A DNA stretch of 64,000 bases, taken from contig DIYM01000017.1 in the NCBI GenBank assembly GCA_002429045.1, positions 6,777-70,776 of the forward strand, written 5' to 3'. The notes beneath the pieces are model-generated. The model was not told where the DNA came from and did not search any database. It saw only the letters and a list, made by a program, of their open reading frames with translations. Source of the stretch: Phycisphaerales bacterium UBA6054 (GTDB taxonomy: Bacteria > Planctomycetota > Phycisphaerae > Phycisphaerales > UBA1924). Shown here piece after piece: positions 8,150-16,554 of the stretch (position 1 is its first letter; the number at the start of each line of letters is the position of its first letter). A program made the position numbers and the translations under genes.

Positions 8150-9865
8150 ATGCAAGCCCGGATCATCATCGCGCTGCTGCTCGGCGTCATCCTCGGCGTG
8201 CCGTTCGCCATGACCGCCGGCGCGAGGCGTGACCACAACTCGGCGGAAGGCACCCCACGCCTGATCGTCGTCACTCCCCACGTGCCGCAGATCCGTTCCG
8301 AGTTCGGACGGGCCTTCGCCGCGTGGCACCGGGCGGAGTACGGCGAGCCGATCGAACTCGATTGGCGAACGCCGGGGGGCACCAGCGAGATCCGCAAGCA
8401 GCTCGATGCGATCTTCCAGAGCGCCGTCAAGTCGCTGGCCGAAGACGGGCTGATCCCCCGGGATGCCGATGACACCTTCCTCCTGCCGCCCGGCTCCGTC
8501 GAGTACGACCTTTTCTTCGGCGGCGGATCGTTCGACCACGGACAAGCCGCACGCCCCACGACCGTCAGTGCCACCGGACCCGGAGGCGAGGCGTTCACCG
8601 TGCGGATCCGCCAGACCGCGCCCGCCGACTTCACCCAGGACGAGCTCGACACGCTCTTCGGGCCCAACTCGATCGGCCCGCAACTGCTGTACGACCCCGA
8701 GCAACGATGGATCGGGACCGCCCTGTCCAGCTTCGGCATCGTGTTCAATCGCGACGTGCTCGAGCGCCTCGGCGTGCCCGTCCCGCAGACCTTCCGCGAC
8801 CTCGGCAACCCGGACCTGATCGGCTGGGTCGCGCTCGCCGACCCGCGCCAGTCGGGCTCCATCACCACCACGTTCGATTCCATCCTCGGCAATGAGGGGT
8901 GGGAAGAGGGATGGAAGACGCTCCGCGCCATGTCCGGCGCGACCCGCTACTTCACCAACAGTTCCACGAAGCCGCCGATCGATGTGTCCCAGGGCGAGGC
9001 CGCGGCGGCGCTGGCGATCGATTTCTACGGGCGCGGGCAGGCCCAGGTCATCGCCGACTCGGGGGGCGGCGACCGCGTCGGATACACCGATCCCGCCGGG
9101 TCCGTGTACGTCGATGCCGATCCGATCAGCCTCATCAACGGGGGCCCGCAGCCCGACCTGGCCAAACGCTTCATCCGGTTCATGCTCACCGAACAAGCCC
9201 AGGCGCTCTGGCAGTTCCGCGCGGGCGACCAATCCAACCCCACCGGGCCCGACGGCCAACCGATGGGGCCAGCGGAACACGAACTGCGACGCATGCCGGT
9301 GCGACGCGTGATGTACGAGAACCACTTCGAAGCACTGACCGACAAGGTTGACCCGTTCGAGATCGTTTCGGACGTCCAGAACCCGGGCTGGCGCACGGGT
9401 GTGCAGGTGATGATGGGCTGCTTCGGTGTCGATCTCGCCGATGAATGCCGCGCCGCGTACACAGCGATCGCCAAGGCCGCCCGGTCGGGCGAGTTCGCCC
9501 CGGCGGAGATCGCCGCACTCGAAGCGAAGTTCTACGCGTTCCCAGAGACCGACATCCAGGCGACCGCCAACCTGCCGGGCTTCGGCGCGCTCTCGGAGCG
9601 AGCCAGCGAGATCGCCGCCGATCCCGCCCACCGCTGGGCGCCCGACCTGATCGAGCACGCACGGGCGATGCCCGCGGGCCCGGCCCGCGAAGAACTCCTC
9701 GCCTTCGCGATGCGCGATCACACGCTCCCGTTCACCGAATCCACATACCGCGCCGTGCGCAACGAGTGGCGCCAGCCGGGCCGCGAGGCCCGCCTCAAGA
9801 TCGAGTACACACGTTTCTTCCGCGATAACTACCGGGCGATCGTCCGCGAGGTCCAATCTCGATGA
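8150..9865 (+). CDS. extracellular substrate-binding protein (ABC type, Fe/polyamine-like) with C-terminal extension
   Basis: 571 residues. An N-terminal hydrophobic segment (IIIALLLGVILGVPFAMTAG) is a signal or anchor. Residues about 40-380 form a type 2 periplasmic binding fold: LIVVTPHVPQIRSEF, SSFGIVFNRDVLERLGV, GWVALADPRQSGS, then AAAALAIDFYGRGQA and FIRFMLTEQAQALWQ. This is the arrangement of ferric-ion or polyamine binding proteins. About 190 extra residues follow that I cannot assign. No permease or ATPase is nearby; the downstream pyk start overlaps the stop by 4 bp. Confidence 0.85.
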   Translation: MQARIIIALLLGVILGVPFAMTAGARRDHNSAEGTPRLIVVTPHVPQIRSEFGRAFAAWHRAEYGEPIELDWRTPGGTSEIRKQLDAIFQSAVKSLAEDGLIPRDADDTFLLPPGSVEYDLFFGGGSFDHGQAARPTTVSATGPGGEAFTVRIRQTAPADFTQDELDTLFGPNSIGPQLLYDPEQRWIGTALSSFGIVFNRDVLERLGVPVPQTFRDLGNPDLIGWVALADPRQSGSITTTFDSILGNEGWEEGWKTLRAMSGATRYFTNSSTKPPIDVSQGEAAAALAIDFYGRGQAQVIADSGGGDRVGYTDPAGSVYVDADPISLINGGPQPDLAKRFIRFMLTEQAQALWQFRAGDQSNPTGPDGQPMGPAEHELRRMPVRRVMYENHFEALTDKVDPFEIVSDVQNPGWRTGVQVMMGCFGVDLADECRAAYTAIAKAARSGEFAPAEIAALEAKFYAFPETDIQATANLPGFGALSERASEIAADPAHRWAPDLIEHARAMPAGPAREELLAFAMRDHTLPFTESTYRAVRNEWRQPGREARLKIEYTRFFRDNYRAIVREVQSR

Positions 9866-11466
9866 GCACACTCCACCACGAACCCCGCAGCAACGCCCAC
9901 ATCGATGCGCCGACCTGGCTGCAGACGGTGCACGCCCGTCCGCCGCACGCCAAGATCGTCGCGACACTCGGGCCCGCGTCCGATTCGATCGAGATGCTCC
10001 AGAAGCTCGTGGATCAGGGCGTGAGCGTCTTCCGCCTCAACTTCTCCCACGGCGATCTCGACGCCCAGACCGAAAGGCTCGGTCGCGTGCGCCAGGTTCT
10101 GGACCACACGCCGCGCGCCGTCGCGGTCCTTGGCGATCTCCAAGGCCCGAAGATGCGCGTCGGCAGGGTGCCCGACGTCGATCCCGATGGGGGCATGATC
10201 GTCAACACGGGCGACGACATCATGTTCCGCAGCGGCCAGGGCGATGCCGACGTGATCGACGGCACCGCCACCTTCGGGGCGACCTTCGACCGGCTCTACC
10301 ACGATGTCGAGCCCGGGCAGCGCGTCCTTGTCAACGACGGCGCGATCCGCATGCTCGTGGTCGATCGCTCGGACGGGCAGTGGCTCCGTTGCCGGGTCAC
10401 GGTGGGCGGACGGATCACCTCTTCCAAAGGGATCAACCTGCCCGAGTCCGACCTCCGCATGCCCGCGATCACGGAGCGTGATTGGGCGTGCGTCGAGTGG
10501 GCCGCGAAGAACAGGCTCGACTATCTCGCCCTCTCGTTCGTCCGTTCCGCGTCCGAGATCATGGAACTCCGCGACCGGCTCGACCAGCTCTGCGACGACG
10601 TGCCCGACAAGCCCGGCATCCCCGCGCGCATCCCGATCATCTCGAAGATCGAGAAGCCGCAGGCCCTCACGAACCTGGGCGAGATCATCGATGCCAGCGA
10701 CGCGATCATGGTCGCCCGGGGCGATCTCGGCGTGGAGATGGACGTCGCCGCGGTCCCGGTCGCGCAGAAGCACATCCTGGCGGCGTGCGCCGACAAGGCC
10801 AAACCCTGCATCGTCGCGACCCAGATGCTCGAGACCATGATCGAAAACGCCTCGCCGACCCGCGCCGAGGCGTCCGATGTCGCCAACGCCGTCTTTGATG
10901 GCGCCGACGCCGTCATGCTCTCGGGCGAGACAGCCGTCGGCAAACACCCGGATATCGTCGTCGACACGATGCGCCGGATCATCCAAACCACAGAGGCCCG
11001 CGTCGACGAGATCGCCGACCGCGGCCACGTGCCCGGCAGGCTCGAAGAGTACCCGCACCGCTCCGCGGCGCTCGCCCACGGGACATGGCACATCGCCCAC
11101 GAACTCGGCGCCAAATGCGTCGCGGTCTGGTCGCAGATCGGAGGCATGGCCCGCTACCTCAGCCAGCACAACTTCCGCATCCCGATCTACGCCTTCACCT
11201 CGTCACGGGTGGCGGCCCGACGCATGGCTCTCTACGGCGGTGTCACGCCCGTGTGCATCGAGCCCGAGGGCGAGGGCAGACTCCGCGACTGGACCACGAC
11301 GGTCGAGAACCGCGTCCGTGAGGACGGGGTCGCGCAGAACGACGACGCGGTTGTCCTCATCGCCGGCAAACCCCTCGGCGAGGTCCGCGCCCAGAACACG
11401 CTGGCCATCCTCCGCGTGGGAGACCCCGACTCGGGTTTCCGCTCCGCGGGCGACACGGGCACATAA
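9862..11466 (+). CDS. pyk: pyruvate kinase
   Basis: 534 residues, slightly longer than usual (about 470) because of an N-terminal extension of some 25 residues and a longer C-terminal domain. It transfers phosphate from phosphoenolpyruvate to ADP. Visible motifs: KIVATLGPAS, FRLNFSHG, the B-domain insert, SFVRSASEI, the catalytic-lysine motif IPIISKIEKPQA, GDLGVEM, and KPCIVATQMLETMIENASPTRAE. The ATG overlaps the stop of the binding-protein gene (ATGA), so the two are probably co-translated. Confidence 0.96.
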   Translation: MSTLHHEPRSNAHIDAPTWLQTVHARPPHAKIVATLGPASDSIEMLQKLVDQGVSVFRLNFSHGDLDAQTERLGRVRQVLDHTPRAVAVLGDLQGPKMRVGRVPDVDPDGGMIVNTGDDIMFRSGQGDADVIDGTATFGATFDRLYHDVEPGQRVLVNDGAIRMLVVDRSDGQWLRCRVTVGGRITSSKGINLPESDLRMPAITERDWACVEWAAKNRLDYLALSFVRSASEIMELRDRLDQLCDDVPDKPGIPARIPIISKIEKPQALTNLGEIIDASDAIMVARGDLGVEMDVAAVPVAQKHILAACADKAKPCIVATQMLETMIENASPTRAEASDVANAVFDGADAVMLSGETAVGKHPDIVVDTMRRIIQTTEARVDEIADRGHVPGRLEEYPHRSAALAHGTWHIAHELGAKCVAVWSQIGGMARYLSQHNFRIPIYAFTSSRVAARRMALYGGVTPVCIEPEGEGRLRDWTTTVENRVREDGVAQNDDAVVLIAGKPLGEVRAQNTLAILRVGDPDSGFRSAGDTGT

Positions 11467-11486
11467 CGCCGAGACCCCCCCGGGCA

Positions 11487-11687
11487 CTAGCCCCCGCCGA
11501 CCAGCGTCACGATCTCCACCGATTCGCCCTCGCGGATCACACGCCCGGCGCGTTCCCGCTTCGGGACGAGTCGTTTGTCGATCTCCGCCGCGCAAATCGA
11601 ATCCGCCAGGCCCATCCGATCGATCAATCCGCTGACGGTAAGATCATCGGGCAGGTCCTGTGGTTCGCCGTTCACGGTGCAACGCAT
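11487..11687 (-). CDS. thiS: sulfur carrier protein ThiS
   Basis: 66 residues with a ubiquitin-like fold and the C-terminal Gly-Gly (EIVTLVGGG) that becomes a thiocarboxylate and donates sulfur to the thiazole ring of thiamine. The start MRCTVNGEPQDLPDDLTVSGL and the middle VPKRERAGRVIREGESVEIV fit the family well. No other thi gene is in the window. It is divergent from the next gene, with 29 bp between the starts. Confidence 0.9.
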   Translation of the reverse strand: MRCTVNGEPQDLPDDLTVSGLIDRMGLADSICAAEIDKRLVPKRERAGRVIREGESVEIVTLVGGG

Positions 11688-11716
11688 CCCGGATACTACG
11701 CGGGGGTACCCTCAGC

Positions 11717-12667
11717 ATGCCAGACCGACACGCGGGCACAGAGACGCCCCCCACCGACGAGCACGCAAGCCGGGGCATCCAAGGCCCCGCCCAGCCCGAG
11801 CCGCTGCCGCTGCCCGTCCTGCTGGCCGCGGTGTCGCTCTGCTCGCTGGTGCTGATCAGCGCCGCCGTGTGGGGCACGATGAGGCTCTGGCCCGAGAAGA
11901 CGTATCCGACCGACACGCCCCGGGCCGTGCTCGACTCCGCGGCCCAGATGCTCGCCGACCGGCGTGCCGACCGGCTCGTGGAGTTGGTCGAGACGGTCCC
12001 ACCCGCCGAGGCTGGATCCGAGCGCGACCGGCGCATGAGCGACCTGTACATCCGGGTCGGGCGCGTGCTCCGGGCCGCGCAGGACCTGCACGACGCGGTC
12101 CGTTCGGAGATGCCCGAGGACCTCGAGACCCTCCGGGCACAGATCGCAGCCGCCGAAGCGCGAGGCGAGTCGTCCTCTCTGCTCGCCACGCTGATGCCCG
12201 GGAGGCGCGGACGCGAGCGATCGCCCCAGCAACGCGAGGCCCGCGAGCGCCTGATCGAACGCCTCCTCGCGGACCCGTTCGCGGGGATCGACAACGCCGT
12301 CAGCGAGAACACCGACCGCATCGGCATCCAAGAGATCGGCGCCGACTCGGTCGCGATCACCTGGGACGGCCGGCCCGTGCTCCCCCCCTTCGGACTGACG
12401 ATGCGCAACTCCGGCAAAGGCTGGAGGGTTGTCCCGCCCACAAGCCTGCCGATGGTCCGCCGTTTCCTGCCCGACTCCGACGCCGAGTACCAGGTCTGGG
12501 GCAGTCTGCTCGCCACGCTCGAGTCACTGCTCGACGACCTCGGGGGCGATGTCCGCTCCGGCCGCATCCGCACGATCGATCGGCTCACCCAGCAGGCCAT
12601 CGAGGACGCCGTCATCCCGATGGGGATGATGATGGTCGCCCTCGGCAACGCGGACGAGGACGACTGA
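11717..12667 (+). CDS. single-pass membrane protein of unknown function
   Basis: 316 residues. A short polar N-terminus, one membrane helix at about residues 32-54 (LPVLLAAVSLCSLVLISAAV) and a soluble, highly charged outer part rich in Arg/Glu helices. No known domain is recognisable. The ATG at 11717 is preferred to the earlier in-frame start because it follows the thiS divergent promoter region. The next gene starts directly after its stop codon, suggesting an operon. Confidence 0.6.
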   Translation: MPDRHAGTETPPTDEHASRGIQGPAQPEPLPLPVLLAAVSLCSLVLISAAVWGTMRLWPEKTYPTDTPRAVLDSAAQMLADRRADRLVELVETVPPAEAGSERDRRMSDLYIRVGRVLRAAQDLHDAVRSEMPEDLETLRAQIAAAEARGESSSLLATLMPGRRGRERSPQQREARERLIERLLADPFAGIDNAVSENTDRIGIQEIGADSVAITWDGRPVLPPFGLTMRNSGKGWRVVPPTSLPMVRRFLPDSDAEYQVWGSLLATLESLLDDLGGDVRSGRIRTIDRLTQQAIEDAVIPMGMMMVALGNADEDD

Positions 12668-13150
12668 ATGAACGCGCTCGAAAAACTCCGGCAGGTTACC
12701 GACTCGATCGCGCACGCCGACAACGGGCTCACAATCGTCGACGCGTGGGCATTGGCCGGGCGCCTGCTCGCGCGCTTCCCGGTCGATCAGGCCGAATCGG
12801 CCCGGGTGCTCGCCTCGCGGGATCACGAGGGGCTCGATCGGCTCGTGCACGCCCTGGAAAACCCCGCCCCGAAGCGAGAAGCGCCGACCGTTGCCGATGT
12901 CTCCGAATCGGATATGAAAGCCGCGATGCGGGCGTTCCACAAACGCCTGAAACTCACCCGCCTGGACGACGAATCCAGGCTCGGCGGGCGGTACACGTCG
13001 GGAGGACGCAAGTCACAGGTCGACGCCATCATGCCGCCGACCGAGTTTCCTCAAAGGGTCTGGGACGCCCTGGTCGCCGCCGGCCGGCTCACCCCGGTCG
13101 GCAAGGGCTTCTACGCCGACGCGGACAACCCGCCCAAGCCGCCGGTCTGA
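12668..13150 (+). CDS. hypothetical protein
   Basis: 160 residues, soluble and mainly helical, beginning immediately after the stop of the previous gene. It has a basic/acidic middle (SESDMKAAMRAFHKRLKLTRLDDESRLGG) and a C-terminal part ending AGRLTPVGKGFYADADNPPKPPV, which could be a small winged-helix-like unit. No family is recognised. Coding is supported by tight packing between co-directional genes and by codon usage like its neighbours. Confidence 0.6.
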   Translation: MNALEKLRQVTDSIAHADNGLTIVDAWALAGRLLARFPVDQAESARVLASRDHEGLDRLVHALENPAPKREAPTVADVSESDMKAAMRAFHKRLKLTRLDDESRLGGRYTSGGRKSQVDAIMPPTEFPQRVWDALVAAGRLTPVGKGFYADADNPPKPPV

Positions 13151-13158
13151 CTCAGCAC

Positions 13159-13512
13159 ATGGCAGCAAGCGAGCACGACATCCCGAGAGCGGCCCGCCTC
13201 GCCGACCTGCTCGATTCGAAGTTCGAGCTGTTCGGCGTGCGCTTCGGGCTCGACCCGATCATCGGGCTCGTTCCCGTGCTCGGCGACACCATCACGCTGG
13301 TCATGGGGCTCTCGATCGTGCGTGACGCGTGGAAACACCGTGTTCGCAAAGCCATCATCTTCCGTATGCTGCTCAACCTGGGCGTCGACTGGCTCGTCGG
13401 GCAGATCCCCGTGGTCGGCGATCTCACCGACTTCTTTATCCGCCCCAACGCCCGCAACGCCAAACTGCTCCGCCGCGAACACGAGGCCGGAAGACTCCGG
13501 AACCGAGCGTGA
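13159..13512 (+). CDS. DUF4112 membrane protein
   Basis: 117 residues. Matches the DUF4112 pattern: an N-terminal helix ARLADLLDSKFELFGVRFGL, then DPIIGLVPVLGDTITLVMG and its near repeat GQIPVVGDLTDFFIRPNARN. These paired PxxGD motifs in membrane-associated helices define the family, whose biochemical role is unknown. The start is set at MAASEHDIP; the frame is open much further upstream only because of the high GC content. The downstream gene overlaps by 4 bp (GTGA). Confidence 0.85.
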   Translation: MAASEHDIPRAARLADLLDSKFELFGVRFGLDPIIGLVPVLGDTITLVMGLSIVRDAWKHRVRKAIIFRMLLNLGVDWLVGQIPVVGDLTDFFIRPNARNAKLLRREHEAGRLRNRA

Positions 13513-14261
13513 CCAAGCCACTATCAAACCCAAAGCGCCTGTGGCTATGGGCCGAACTCATGTTCCTGTACGTCCTCGTGCCCCCGATCATCGCGGGCCT
13601 GATCCAGCCAGAACTGGGCGACGGCGTCCTCAGCCGCGTCGGCATCGGCTGGGCCTCTTTCCAGACCGGGCTGCCCAGCGGGCTCTTTGTCTTCCCGCTG
13701 CTGCTGATCACCTTCGTGACGATGCTCCTGTACCTGCGTCTGGATCCGACGTTCGACAACACACGCCTCTGGAACAAGGCCGGGTTCAAGAAGGATCTAC
13801 GCCGCATCATCGCCGTGTTCGTCCCCTCGGCCGCCGTCATCCTCGGTGTCACCTGGCTGCTGGCCTACAAGACCCCGCTGCTCCCCGAGTCCGGGTTCCT
13901 GCGCCTCCCGCGCGAGATGCCCATCGTGATCCTGTTCATCTCCATCGGGTACCCCTGGATCAGCGCGTACCCTCAGGAGATCACCCACCGGGCGTTCTTC
14001 TTCCACCGCTACCGCCGCATCTTGGGAGAGGGCTCGCTCGCGTTCTGGCTCAATGTCCTGACGTTTTCCTGGCTGCACATCACGATGTGGAACTGGGTCG
14101 CCCTGGCGATGACCATCCCGGCTGGCATGCTCTTCGCATACACATACCTCAAGAGCCGGTCGGCCCTGGCGGCCGGCTTCGAGCACGCGATCTACGGCAT
14201 CTGGGCCTTCTTCTGCGGGCTGGGCTACTTCGTCTTCACCGGGAACGTGAACGGGGCTTAA
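13509..14261 (+). CDS. CPBP-like intramembrane protease homologue with altered motif 1
   Basis: 250 residues with about seven hydrophobic helices. Three short motifs of the CPBP (CAAX protease/bacteriocin-processing) family can be aligned: QEITHRAFFFHRY (family EExxxR), FSWLHIT (FxxxH) and the late EHAIYGIW. The first Glu of motif 1 is Gln here, so a normal glutamate-based active site is in doubt. Start GTG overlaps the DUF4112 stop. It may be a protease variant or an inactive homologue. Confidence 0.7.
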   Translation: MTKPLSNPKRLWLWAELMFLYVLVPPIIAGLIQPELGDGVLSRVGIGWASFQTGLPSGLFVFPLLLITFVTMLLYLRLDPTFDNTRLWNKAGFKKDLRRIIAVFVPSAAVILGVTWLLAYKTPLLPESGFLRLPREMPIVILFISIGYPWISAYPQEITHRAFFFHRYRRILGEGSLAFWLNVLTFSWLHITMWNWVALAMTIPAGMLFAYTYLKSRSALAAGFEHAIYGIWAFFCGLGYFVFTGNVNGA

Positions 14262-14348
14262 CACCGCCCCAGCACGCGGACAACCGGTACACCCGAGCGG
14301 CCGGCCCTCCTACCATCCCGACCCACGAATCACACGGAGGAGATCCCC

Positions 14349-15971
14349 ATGCCGGCCGTCGCCGAAAACACCCAGGTCACCCTGCCCGCCGACTCAAACC
14401 AGGCCCTCGGCATCGCCAGGTTCGCCATCGACTTCCTGTCGGACGACGCGACCAAGCGCGGCGAGCCCTCCCAGGCGGTCCTCGACAAGACCAACGACTT
14501 CTTCACCGACGCCGTCCTCTGCGGGCTCTCAGCGCTGGCGCTCAAGACCAACGCCCCCACCGTGCTCCGCAACGAAGCGCTCCAGTACCCCGTGACCGAC
14601 GCGACCCACCTCGTGGGGCGGGCCCAGCGCCGCGGCGCGACCGTGTTCGGCTCGGGCACCCAACTCCAGCCCGAGAAGGCGATCGTCGCCAACTGCTCGG
14701 CCGTCCGCGAGTGGGACTCGAACGGCACCAACTTCGGCTACAACCCCGAACTGAACCACACCGCTGGTGAGTTCGGGCACAACGATTTCTACTCGGTCGC
14801 GATCGCAGCCGCCCAGCTCATGGGCAAGGACGGCGCCTACGCCCTCCGCGCGATGGTCCTGCACGACGAGATCCGCGGCCGACTCGCCGAGGTGTTCAGC
14901 CTCAAGACCTACAAGGTGGACCACGTGGTGCACGGCGGGATCGCTTCGGCGGCCGTCTTCGGCGCGATGCTCGGCGCGACCGCCGAGCAGATCGAATCGG
15001 CGATCGGCATGACCGTCGCGCACGCGATCCCCTTCCGCGCCATCCGCGCCGGCAAGCAGCTCTCGGATTCCAAGGGCGCCTCCGCAGCGATCACCACGGA
15101 GTTCGCGGTCCTGTCCGTCAAACGCTCCATGGCCGGCTTCCTGGGCCCGCGCGACATCTTCCGCAACCCCGAAGCGATCTTCCGCATCTTCGAGGGCCCC
15201 GGACAGATGTTCAAGAAGGTCGACGCCGGTTCGGCCAACACCGGACAGGCCGACGCCTCCCCCTTCGACCTCATCCTCAGCCGGGCGGGCGACGACTTCG
15301 CCGTCATGGGCATGCACTTCAAGCTCGGTCTCTACGAGCACCAGTCCGCCGGCGCGATCCAGGCGATCATCGACCTGCTCAACAAGGCCCCCCACCTGCT
15401 CGATGACGCCAGCGGCTCGAAGATCGCCAAGATCAAGATCACCGCCTACGAGCCCGCCTTCGGCATCATCGGCGACCCCGCCAAGCGGAACCCGACCACG
15501 CGCCAGTCCGCCGACCACTCCATGGTCTACATCATCTCCACCCTCATCCGCAAGGCGCTCAGCCAGCAGAAGGCGGGCTGGACAGAACTCATGCTCGACC
15601 CCTACGACTACGCCCCCGACGCGATCATCAACGAGCGCACACGCTCGCTGATGGACCGCATCGAGTTCGCCCACGGCGGCGACGAGTACGACCGACGCTA
15701 CCCCGATGGCATCCCCACCTCGGTCGTGATCACCGACACCGACGGCACCGATTTCGACTCCGGGCTGGTCATGTACCCCGGCGGGCACGCCCGCAACACG
15801 ACGGCCGACCTCAAGGCCATCCTGAGCTTCAAGTTCAACCTGCTCGGCAAGCTCGTCCAGGAAGACCCCGCGCCGATCATCGAGCGGTTCCAGAATCTGG
15901 GCGCCAAGTCCGCCGACCAGATCCGCGAACTGCACGACTTCGAGATCCAGACCCGTGACGGCTACGAGTGA
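14349..15971 (+). CDS. prpD: 2-methylcitrate dehydratase (MmgE/PrpD family)
   Basis: 540 residues. PrpD dehydrates 2-methylcitrate to 2-methyl-cis-aconitate in propionate breakdown. Family features: an N-terminal all-helical domain (ALGIARFAIDFLSDDA; FFTDAVLCGLSALAL), NCSAVREWDSNGTNFGYNPELNHTAGEFGHND spread over residues 118-150 in the substrate region, and the C-terminal domain with HFKLGLYEHQSAGAIQAI and NPTTRQSADHSMVYII. prpB and prpC in the same 9 kb support the methylcitrate rather than another MmgE role. A ribosome site GGAGG precedes the ATG. Confidence 0.93.
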   Translation: MPAVAENTQVTLPADSNQALGIARFAIDFLSDDATKRGEPSQAVLDKTNDFFTDAVLCGLSALALKTNAPTVLRNEALQYPVTDATHLVGRAQRRGATVFGSGTQLQPEKAIVANCSAVREWDSNGTNFGYNPELNHTAGEFGHNDFYSVAIAAAQLMGKDGAYALRAMVLHDEIRGRLAEVFSLKTYKVDHVVHGGIASAAVFGAMLGATAEQIESAIGMTVAHAIPFRAIRAGKQLSDSKGASAAITTEFAVLSVKRSMAGFLGPRDIFRNPEAIFRIFEGPGQMFKKVDAGSANTGQADASPFDLILSRAGDDFAVMGMHFKLGLYEHQSAGAIQAIIDLLNKAPHLLDDASGSKIAKIKITAYEPAFGIIGDPAKRNPTTRQSADHSMVYIISTLIRKALSQQKAGWTELMLDPYDYAPDAIINERTRSLMDRIEFAHGGDEYDRRYPDGIPTSVVITDTDGTDFDSGLVMYPGGHARNTTADLKAILSFKFNLLGKLVQEDPAPIIERFQNLGAKSADQIRELHDFEIQTRDGYE

Positions 15972-16551
15972 GCCCGCGGGGCGCGCCCCCGCCGACCGCC
16001 CGTACGTCGCGGTGTTCTGCGGCGCACGCATGGGCAGCGACCCGGTCTACGCCCAGACCGCCGGCGCGGTCGGGCGGGCGTTGGCGCGGCGCGGGCTCGG
16101 GCTGGTCTACGGCGGGGGCAACGTCGGGCTCATGGGCATCCTCGCGGACGCCGCACTCGAAGCCGGCGCCCCGGTCGTGGGCGTGATCCCGCGCTCGATG
16201 GTCGACGTCGAGCTCGCCCACACCGGTGTCACCGAACTCCGCGTCATCACCACGATGCACGAACGCAAGGCGCTGATGGCCGAGCGTTCCTCGGCGTTCC
16301 TCGCCATCCCCGGCGGCGTCGGCACCCTCGACGAGGTCTTCGAAGCCATCACCTGGAACCAGCTCGCGATCCATGACAAGGCGATCGGCTTCCTCGACAC
16401 CGACGGCTACTACACACACCTCAAATCGTTCATGACGCACAGCGCGAGGCTCGGCTTCATCCCGTCCGACACGATGGACCGCATCATGTTCGACGCCGAT
16501 ACGGACGCCATGCTCGATCGGCTCTCGGCAGCCATCCGCGCGAGCGGCTGA
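15955..16551 (+). CDS. LOG family (TIGR00730) nucleotide phosphoribohydrolase
   Basis: 198 residues. LOG proteins release bases such as cytokinins or adenine from nucleoside 5'-monophosphates. The signatures are intact: VAVFCGARMGSDPVY, VYGGGNVGLMGILAD, the Arg in MHERKALM and the PGGVGTLDE loop with the catalytic Glu. The GTG start lies 17 bp inside prpD; it is the only start giving the full N-terminus. Physiological substrate in this organism unknown. Confidence 0.92.
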   Translation: MTATSEPAGRAPADRPYVAVFCGARMGSDPVYAQTAGAVGRALARRGLGLVYGGGNVGLMGILADAALEAGAPVVGVIPRSMVDVELAHTGVTELRVITTMHERKALMAERSSAFLAIPGGVGTLDEVFEAITWNQLAIHDKAIGFLDTDGYYTHLKSFMTHSARLGFIPSDTMDRIMFDADTDAMLDRLSAAIRASG

Positions 16552-16554
16552 CGC

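Noticed and set aside
11575..13158. Upstream extension of the DUF4112 frame
   Set aside because: Out-of-frame reading of three other genes; DUF4112 begins at 13159.
14529..16031. 500-codon minus-strand frame over prpD
   Set aside because: Antisense shadow; composition is Val/Gly/Asp/Glu repeats with no motif.
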